DNA of 10,115 nt from a bacterium (lineage in GTDB: Bacteria; Cyanobacteriota; Vampirovibrionia; Gastranaerophilales; Gastranaerophilaceae): contig JAFSWA010000098.1 of NCBI GenBank assembly GCA_017444705.1, forward strand, positions 1 through 10,115. Direction: 5' to 3'. Each line of letters starts with the position of its first letter. The first letter of the stretch is position 1. Below, in pieces: positions 1 to 5,489 of the stretch. The notes beneath the pieces are model-generated. The model saw only the letters and a list, made by a program, of their open reading frames with translations, had not been told where the DNA came from and did not search any database. The position numbers and the translations under genes are program-made.

Positions 1-54
1 AACTTTTTCAAAAAGTTTCCTCCGTCCGAGCAGGACAAAATAATTTTTGGTTAA
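1..54 (+). CDS. Possible 3' end of a gene entering from the left
   Basis: Frame 1 is open from the first base and ends at TAA 52-54. It would encode a C-terminus reading NFFKKFPPSEQDKIIFG. The composition (Pro, Ser, Glu, Gln, Asp, Lys) looks protein-like, and the stretch at 16-36 is richer in G+C than the non-coding sequence after it. The other two forward frames are also open for 13 and 18 codons, so seventeen codons cannot prove a gene. No family can be assigned. Confidence 0.35.
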   Translation, partial: NFFKKFPPSEQDKIIFG

Positions 55-95
55 TTTAAAATAGATTCTGAAAATAGTTAAATCAAGTACAGTTT

Positions 96-131
96 CCACG
101 TTTTATGTTTCAGAATGACGTGGTTTATTTT
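96..131 (+). terminator. Weak hairpin with T-rich tail, possible terminator
   Basis: CCACGT (96-101) pairs with ACGTGG (118-123) across a 16-nt loop, followed by TTTATTTT. If the gene ending at 54 is real, this could terminate it. The stem is only 6 bp, the loop is long and the T-tract is interrupted, so support is modest. Confidence 0.3.
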
Positions 132-170
132 CATGTCATTACTTACATAAAATTTAGTTTTTTATTTAGA

Positions 171-176
171 TATAAT
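171..176 (+). promoter_or_regulatory. Candidate -10 box upstream of the TPR gene
   Basis: A perfect TATAAT sits in the AT-rich leader between the possible gene end at 54 and the TPR gene at 318. No convincing -35 hexamer lies 16-18 bp upstream. If used, it would give a leader of roughly 135 nt to the preferred start. A chance match is quite possible in DNA this AT-rich. Confidence 0.3.
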
Positions 177-317
177 AATTCTCAAAATTTTTATTTACTT
201 TTAAAAACAAATCATTAAATATAAAAAGTCATACAAAAGGTCGATTTTGAACCAAAATATTTGATTTTTTCCCCGAATATTAAGAAAATAATATTGGGAA
301 GATATAGAGGTTGTAAG

Positions 318-1793
318 TTGTATAATTCATCGATTTATCCTATAAAAATAAATCAATATACTCCAAAACAGAAGCCTGTTCAAAGTGATGAACGGAACGG
401 GTCTAATTCGTCCGAAAAACAAGAGCAAAAGGAACCTAATTATAATACGATTTACAAACCTACTCCCGGATATTACGGAAAGAGTTTCAGTCAGTATTCC
501 GTTCAGCCTAAACCGCAATCACAGCAGCAGATCCAACAACATCCGCAAAATAATTACCCTCAAACCTCAGAAAATACAACTTCTATGACTCGCCAAGCTT
601 TCCCGAACGGAGAAAAGACAGCGATTGATTATACCCAGTCGAAAATAAATATTTCGCAGGTAATTAAAGATTTTAAAAATACAACGGAAGCCATCGGCTC
701 CCCTGATGATGTCAAAGAAACGGTTTATACTTATGTTTCACTTGTTCAAAAAGAGGCAGAAAAAGAAAATCCAAATAAAAAGATAATTCAATCAAACTTA
801 AAAAATGCGTCACAGGTTCTCGACGAATATATTACTGATACCCTCAAAAAACCGTCAAAAGTTGTAGAAGGATGGATAGATTCTCTGTTTTTGCAAAATG
901 TTGATTACAAGTACGACGAAAGTGTTATAAATCCTGATTACCTTGTTAATCTTCCTCAAAAAAACAGAGCAAAAGTTGATACACAGGAGAAAACTCAAAC
1001 TACTAAACAACAATTATCTCAACAAACAGAAGTTCAAAAGAAGTCGGATAATCCTTTTTTTGACACTTTAATATCTGCAAAAAAAGAAAAAAATCCCGCA
1101 GAAGCTTTGAATATATATTCATCGGTAATTGAGGACGCAACAGCTCAGAACGATACATTGGCGGCATCTGTGGCATATTTTGAAAGCGGAAAACTGTATG
1201 ACAACTTTAATTCATTTGACAAAGCGTTGGAAAATTATCAAAATGCAATCGCTATCAGCGATAATGACGGTTTGAAAGCTCAGGCATACATGAAGATGGC
1301 ACTTATACAACATGATACTTCAAAGTTAAAAGATGCAGGTGAAAATTATTTTTCATCAATAGCATATTTCGGACAGGTAGAAAATCCGAAAGCACAAGCG
1401 GTTTTGCTTTCCCAAACAGGAAAACTTGCAGGAGAAGAGTTTGACTCCAAAAATGCGGCAGACTTTTTTTATGTCGCAAATTCTCTCGCACAGGACCTTG
1501 ATGACAGCAGTTTGAAAGGGAAAATAAATCAAAAAGCAGGCGAAACTTTTTCTTACCTGAACGAACCGCAAAAGGCTCTCGGTTATTACAGAGATTCTGC
1601 GGCTTCTTATGATGAAATTCAAAATAATCAGGAATTGGCAAAAGATTATCAGGCTGCCGCAAAATTAATGTATGAACTCGGTAATCCTGCAAAAGCTCGT
1701 ACGCTGTTGAACAAAGCATTTAAAGCGAGTGTTAAAGCTGATAATTACAATTTGACGCAAAGTATTCAAGCTCAGATTGCGGCATTGGGTTAA
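318..1793 (+). CDS. Tetratricopeptide-repeat (TPR) protein, function unknown
   Basis: The predicted cytoplasmic protein has 491 residues if it starts at TTG 318. I chose this start because TAGAGG (305-310) lies 7 nt before it, matching the ribosome binding sites of other genes here. The frame stays open upstream and another TTG at 261 would add 19 residues, but no Shine-Dalgarno sequence is correctly spaced there. Residues 1-60 are Tyr/Asn/Lys/Pro-rich and a Gln/Pro-rich linker covers about 60-90. A helical region of no recognised family spans about 105-210. From about 245 to the C-terminus there are five to six helix-turn-helix units with a period of about 39, each with a G/A-x-x-Y/F core and an 'AL-x-x-Y' second helix (for example KALENYQ, KALGYYR). 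This longer period resembles SNAP/Rap-type TPRs, which usually mediate protein-protein contacts. There is no signal peptide or membrane segment. The next gene starts 60 bp downstream with no terminator between, so co-transcription is likely. The TPR call is firm; the cellular role is unknown. Confidence 0.85.
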   Translation: MYNSSIYPIKINQYTPKQKPVQSDERNGSNSSEKQEQKEPNYNTIYKPTPGYYGKSFSQYSVQPKPQSQQQIQQHPQNNYPQTSENTTSMTRQAFPNGEKTAIDYTQSKINISQVIKDFKNTTEAIGSPDDVKETVYTYVSLVQKEAEKENPNKKIIQSNLKNASQVLDEYITDTLKKPSKVVEGWIDSLFLQNVDYKYDESVINPDYLVNLPQKNRAKVDTQEKTQTTKQQLSQQTEVQKKSDNPFFDTLISAKKEKNPAEALNIYSSVIEDATAQNDTLAASVAYFESGKLYDNFNSFDKALENYQNAIAISDNDGLKAQAYMKMALIQHDTSKLKDAGENYFSSIAYFGQVENPKAQAVLLSQTGKLAGEEFDSKNAADFFYVANSLAQDLDDSSLKGKINQKAGETFSYLNEPQKALGYYRDSAASYDEIQNNQELAKDYQAAAKLMYELGNPAKARTLLNKAFKASVKADNYNLTQSIQAQIAALG

Positions 1794-1853
1794 AATATCT
1801 TAATAAAAAAAATTTTTTAGGCAATTTTATATCTGTTTATTTTTATAAAAAAT

Positions 1854-3752
1854 ATGATAACAGCACTAACCGATTTTTATAAAATAAACAATACGTATAA
1901 TAATTATACCAAAGCAAAACAGCGAAGTACAACTGTTTCTTTTGGTAATGTCGTAAAGTCCCCGAGTTTTTCATATTTAAAACCCCTTTTAAATGGTGAT
2001 TTTGACCGTTTGGACGAATTAAAAGAAATTGATAAATTAATAAAAGTAAACGGAAAATTTTCTCTTGATAAGGCTGCGGAATTAATAAAAAATGAAATTG
2101 AAACCCAACAGATGTTATATAGCGAAAAAGATATTGAGAATGTAATAGTCGATATAACAACTAAAAACCCGAAGATTACAAAAGAGGAAGCTCTTAATGC
2201 TCTTAATTCATTAAGCGGTTTTTCAAATATTGAAAGTATTTCAAAAATAGAAGATTTTTGTAAAAAAAATAAAATCGGTTATGTATATCGTATGAACGGC
2301 AGTTTGTCGGCAAACAGTTTGTTTTCCTATTTTTCAAATAATTCAAAAGGTTTATTAAGCCTTTATTATAAAGGAGAGCCTAATGACAGAAAAAGTGCTG
2401 TTTTTGTTGACAGAGAAATGGTAAATTTTTTGAAAGAAAATAAAACTGCTGACACAATTTTAATGGCTAATTTGAAAGAAAACATAAAAAAGGAGAATAT
2501 AAAACTTATTGTTCTCGACGGTTGGGAGGCAAAGACTCCTGACGGAATGAAATCATTTAATTTTGCCGGAGCATGGGATGATTTAGCTTCAACGGCAGCA
2601 TCTGTAGCAAAGGCACAAAAATCAGGGAAAAATCCGTTTGTTGATGATATTGTAAAAGATTTGAAATCAATTTTTGGGAAAAATATAAAAATAAATGTTA
2701 TAAAAAATGAATGTGAAAACCCGAATGAAAAAAATATTGCCGAACGACTTAATCCAAAGACAATTTCCGAAAAAGAAATAAAAAAATTTCTCACTGCTGT
2801 TTCAAAATATTCTTATGAAATTTTAAAAAATAAAATAAGTAACCAAAAAAGACAAGAAAAAGAAAGAGCTGTTACAAGAATGTTGTTGCAAAATGCTCTT
2901 AATGTAAATAAAGAAAAAACAGAAAATGAAATACGAAATATTGTAAAGCAAAAGGTTATTAATTCAATGGAGAAGCCAAACGGTGAAGAAAATGAGAATG
3001 ACTTATCCGAGATTCAATCGGCATTTACAAAAGTACTATATCCGGTAATTGATGTATATTCGCCAAGAAGACTTGCACAGGATATGAAAAGACTGCACAA
3101 AAAAATATCTCAAAAATTAGCTGAAATGAAGAAAGATATAAAAGATGTGATTTTTGTTGTTCCAAATACACAAAAAAGTTACGGACTTGTTACTTATCAA
3201 TACATAAAAACAAATAATATAAAAAATCCGACCATAAAATACCCGAATTTTATAAATCCTGAACTTCCAAAATCTTTAACAAAAGACAAAGTCTTTGTCT
3301 TTTTAGATGATTATTCCGGAAGCGGTCAGAGTTTTATGCATAAAGATTTGCCTTATGAAAAATTTAAAAAAGGGAATTTTGAGGTTCCTGTTATTTTTGC
3401 CGCCGTTACCCATACGGATAAGGCAAAGATAAGAGTAGAAAAAGAAATTTCACAAATGAACACATTAACAAAAAGAAATCCTCACGACAGTTTTATCGGT
3501 GTACATAGAGTTGAAGACATGCTTTCTTATCTGAAACTTTTACATCCAAAACAAAGAAAAGCAGTTGAGTACGCTAATAAATGCGGATATGAAGAAATAA
3601 TGAGTGCTATTATGTTTCCGCACGTTATTCCCGATAATTGCTCTGATATTGCAGGTTTTTTATTGAAAAATTTATTGAAATCTGATTTGGCAAATAAAGC
3701 TACAATGGAATTTAACAAAGAATGCAGATTACTTTCTTTTTGTAAAGATTAA
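1854..3752 (+). CDS. Large protein with C-terminal phosphoribosyltransferase-like domain
   Basis: This 632-residue, Lys/Asn-rich protein has no signal peptide or membrane span. The C-terminal third (about 415-610) has the layout of a divergent type I phosphoribosyltransferase fold. A beta-strand leads into PNTQKSYG (437-444). A hydrophobic strand then ends in the acidic loop DDYSGSGQS (485-493), which corresponds to the PRPP-binding loop (consensus D-D-x-x-x-[TS]-G). A late PHVIPDNC motif (589-596) follows. As I recall, similar DD-x-x-G-S-G loops with a late P-x-N motif occur in PRTase-like domains of bacterial conflict systems; the exact family is not established here. Residues 1-40 carry a Tyr/Asn-rich leader with VSFG at 28-31. 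Residues 60-300 form a mixed alpha/beta region of unknown type with a strand LIVLDGWE (218-225), and 300-410 is charged and helical. The ATG lacks a clear Shine-Dalgarno; TAG at 1818 limits any extension. It lies between two other unassigned genes with no terminators visible. The substrate and reaction are unknown. Confidence 0.8.
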   Translation: MITALTDFYKINNTYNNYTKAKQRSTTVSFGNVVKSPSFSYLKPLLNGDFDRLDELKEIDKLIKVNGKFSLDKAAELIKNEIETQQMLYSEKDIENVIVDITTKNPKITKEEALNALNSLSGFSNIESISKIEDFCKKNKIGYVYRMNGSLSANSLFSYFSNNSKGLLSLYYKGEPNDRKSAVFVDREMVNFLKENKTADTILMANLKENIKKENIKLIVLDGWEAKTPDGMKSFNFAGAWDDLASTAASVAKAQKSGKNPFVDDIVKDLKSIFGKNIKINVIKNECENPNEKNIAERLNPKTISEKEIKKFLTAVSKYSYEILKNKISNQKRQEKERAVTRMLLQNALNVNKEKTENEIRNIVKQKVINSMEKPNGEENENDLSEIQSAFTKVLYPVIDVYSPRRLAQDMKRLHKKISQKLAEMKKDIKDVIFVVPNTQKSYGLVTYQYIKTNNIKNPTIKYPNFINPELPKSLTKDKVFVFLDDYSGSGQSFMHKDLPYEKFKKGNFEVPVIFAAVTHTDKAKIRVEKEISQMNTLTKRNPHDSFIGVHRVEDMLSYLKLLHPKQRKAVEYANKCGYEEIMSAIMFPHVIPDNCSDIAGFLLKNLLKSDLANKATMEFNKECRLLSFCKD

Positions 3753-3870
3753 AAAATAAATATTTTCAAACGAATAAAAGTTAAGTTTTGTAACAAATAT
3801 ATAAAATATTGAAATTGTATATATTATTTATTTTTTATTAATATGTGTACGAAATTTATACGGAGCGAAA

Positions 3871-5310
3871 ATGAGTATTTCGGAAATTAATGAAATCAGA
3901 CAAGCTACAAATTACGCAGTCGAATACAAAACTGATAAATCCGCAAAAGAAGAAATTGTAAATTTATTTTCAACTAAACAATTTTATAATGATACTGCAT
4001 CTGCCGATTCAATACAAAAAGAAATAAATACTTTACAGAGTTATATTTCGCAAAAGAACAATGATTATGAAGAAAAAACCAATTCAATTAATCTTGCTAA
4101 TAAAGAATTGGAAAGTTTAAATAAAAAGTTAGAAAATGAGATTACGGAAGTAACTCAACTTGCAGTAAAAGAAGAAAATGAACAAAAAGAACAAATTCAA
4201 AAGGCAATAAAAGAAGTAAACCAAATGTATATGAACGGTGAAATTGAAAAAGAAGAAATGCCCTCCGAATTATCAAAGAAAATTTCAAAATACTCTTCAT
4301 TAAGTTTGGGAGTATTAACAAAATCTTCAAAATTAAATAATATAAAATTAAAAATTACATCGATAACAAATAAAATTGCATCATTAATTGATGCGGCAAA
4401 CAGCCTTGAAACAGAATTAAACCTTGCTAACGGAACACTCTCACTTATGGAGAATTTACAAAGCAAGATGGGAATAAGCGGAACTGTTAACTCTACATCA
4501 GAAGATTCCTCAGACAAAACTTCCGCTTTGGGATTCAGTGCAAACGGAAAAACTTTCAATTTTGTAATTGATAAAAATTTCGATAACAAATTAAACGGAA
4601 AATCAGAATTTTTAGGTTCACAAAACGGATTTGACGAGCTTAAAGAGTTTGATACCAATAATGATAATGTCATAAGTGCAAATGAAATTGGTACAAGCAA
4701 TATGTTTGTTTTAATGACTGATAACCAAACAGGTTCAAAAAATTTCATGTCAATATTTGAAAGCGGTATATCTTCAATTGATTTAAGTACAATAACAAGT
4801 GAAGATTTTAGTGAAATAGAAACCGCTCAGACAAAGAATATATTTACGGTAAATACCGTATGTGGTGCAATTCAAGGTTATGATGAATATGAAATTAACG
4901 GTTTTGATAATACTCAAATGCTGATATCGGTTGATGAAGATGCCATAAAAAACAGCGAAAACATTTTTGCGAAATCAGTTTCACTATCGACAAACGGGCT
5001 TGAAGAAAATATCGTAAATGCGGTTTCATCAGTAAAATCGGCTCAGATTGACATTAAAAAAATATCTAACGAAATGACAAGTAATAACAGCCTTGCAAGT
5101 ACAAATTTAACCGCCGGTGAACGTCCGAAAACAGAAGAAGAAAAAGCTGAGAAAGCTCAACAGGAAGAAAAAGAACAAGAAGAAAAAGAAAAACAAGAAA
5201 AAGTTGAGTTTGAAGAAAAAGAAAAGGCTGAATTAAAGAAAAAAGAAGAAGCAAAAGAAGCTGAAGAAAAGCAAAAGAAAAAAGAACAAGAAGAAAAAGA
5301 AAAACAATAA
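3871..5310 (+). CDS. Coiled-coil protein with EF-hand-like calcium loops and charged tail
   Basis: The 479-residue protein starts at an ATG with GGAG (3862-3865) 5 nt upstream. I recognise no named family. Residues 45-200 are mostly long amphipathic helices with heptad-like spacing, probably coiled coil. At 261-272 there is a canonical EF-hand loop (DTNNDNVISANE: D1, N3, D5, Ile8, Ser9, E12). A degenerate partner at 234-246 (DKNFDNKLNGKSE) has its Glu one place late. The pair is joined by a FLGSQNGFDEL segment, an arrangement familiar from secreted calcium-binding bacterial proteins. Residues 417-479 are an almost uninterrupted Glu/Lys/Gln tail. There is no N-terminal signal peptide; secretion by another route is only a guess. 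The gene sits 118 bp after the preceding one and is followed by a strong terminator, so it ends the transcript. Calcium binding is inferred from the loop chemistry. Confidence 0.8.
   Translation: MSISEINEIRQATNYAVEYKTDKSAKEEIVNLFSTKQFYNDTASADSIQKEINTLQSYISQKNNDYEEKTNSINLANKELESLNKKLENEITEVTQLAVKEENEQKEQIQKAIKEVNQMYMNGEIEKEEMPSELSKKISKYSSLSLGVLTKSSKLNNIKLKITSITNKIASLIDAANSLETELNLANGTLSLMENLQSKMGISGTVNSTSEDSSDKTSALGFSANGKTFNFVIDKNFDNKLNGKSEFLGSQNGFDELKEFDTNNDNVISANEIGTSNMFVLMTDNQTGSKNFMSIFESGISSIDLSTITSEDFSEIETAQTKNIFTVNTVCGAIQGYDEYEINGFDNTQMLISVDEDAIKNSENIFAKSVSLSTNGLEENIVNAVSSVKSAQIDIKKISNEMTSNNSLASTNLTAGERPKTEEEKAEKAQQEEKEQEEKEKQEKVEFEEKEKAELKKKEEAKEAEEKQKKKEQEEKEKQ
5131..5307 (+). repeat. 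A/G-rich low-complexity tract with 29-bp direct repeat
   Basis: The last 60 or so codons of the coiled-coil/EF-hand gene are almost wholly GAA, AAA, CAA and GAG, giving a strongly purine-biased strand. Within it a 29-bp exact direct repeat occurs at 5168-5196 and 5279-5307. Its last 27 bases encode KEQEEKEKQ in the same frame both times, and the second copy directly precedes the stop. The arrangement suggests in-frame expansion by slippage or unequal recombination, so tail length may vary between strains. Confidence 0.75.
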
Positions 5311-5341
5311 ATACAGCAAATAACTGCTAAACTTGTGATAA

Positions 5342-5370
5342 GAGGGTGTGATTTTTCGCACCCTCATTTT
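5342..5370 (+). terminator. Rho-independent terminator ending the left gene block
   Basis: GAGGGTGTG (5342-5350) pairs with CGCACCCTC (5357-5365) across a 6-nt loop. That gives a 9-bp stem with one G-T wobble, followed by ATTTTATATAA. It lies about 30 nt after the stop at 5310. It is the only strong hairpin terminator visible after any of the three left-hand genes, so it probably ends their shared transcript. Confidence 0.85.
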
Positions 5371-5436
5371 ATATAATAATATTCTGCTGTATTTATATTG
5401 ATTTTGTAAAACTTATGTAATATTTTTTGATGATTA

Positions 5437-5466
5437 TGTCAAAAAATCCTTATTTCATGCTATAAT
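5437..5466 (+). promoter_or_regulatory. Extended -10 promoter of the malQ-thrC operon
   Basis: TGCTATAAT (5458-5466) is a perfect -10 hexamer with the extended TG motif one base upstream. The -35 region is poor: the best candidates near 5437-5443 (TGTCAA or GTCAAA) match the consensus at only two or three positions, as is common when an extended -10 compensates. Transcription would start near 5473, giving a leader of about 17 nt that contains the ribosome binding site AGGAG (5480-5484). Confidence 0.6.
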
Positions 5467-5489
5467 TTTCGAAAACAAAAGGAGAGTTT

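Noticed and set aside
1..17. Near-perfect palindrome AACTTTTTCAAAAAGTT at the window edge
   Set aside because: A one-base centre prevents hairpin formation without opening the stem, and it reads naturally as codons for NFFKK in the possible gene end.
1803..1820. A-run followed by T-run between the TPR gene and the next gene
   Set aside because: It could pair as A-T only, with no G-C base in the stem, so it is too weak to call a terminator.
3753..3870. Possible promoter before the coiled-coil/EF-hand gene (TTGTAA, TTGAAA and TATATT-like words)
   Set aside because: No pair of -35 and -10 words has a spacing of 16-18 bp. The region is so AT-rich that such words are expected by chance.
4197..4748. 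183-codon open frame on the minus strand
   Set aside because: It lies wholly inside the coiled-coil/EF-hand gene, which has a good ribosome binding site and recognisable motifs. The antisense product is Phe/Leu/Ser-rich, as expected from the complement of a Lys/Glu/Asn-rich gene.
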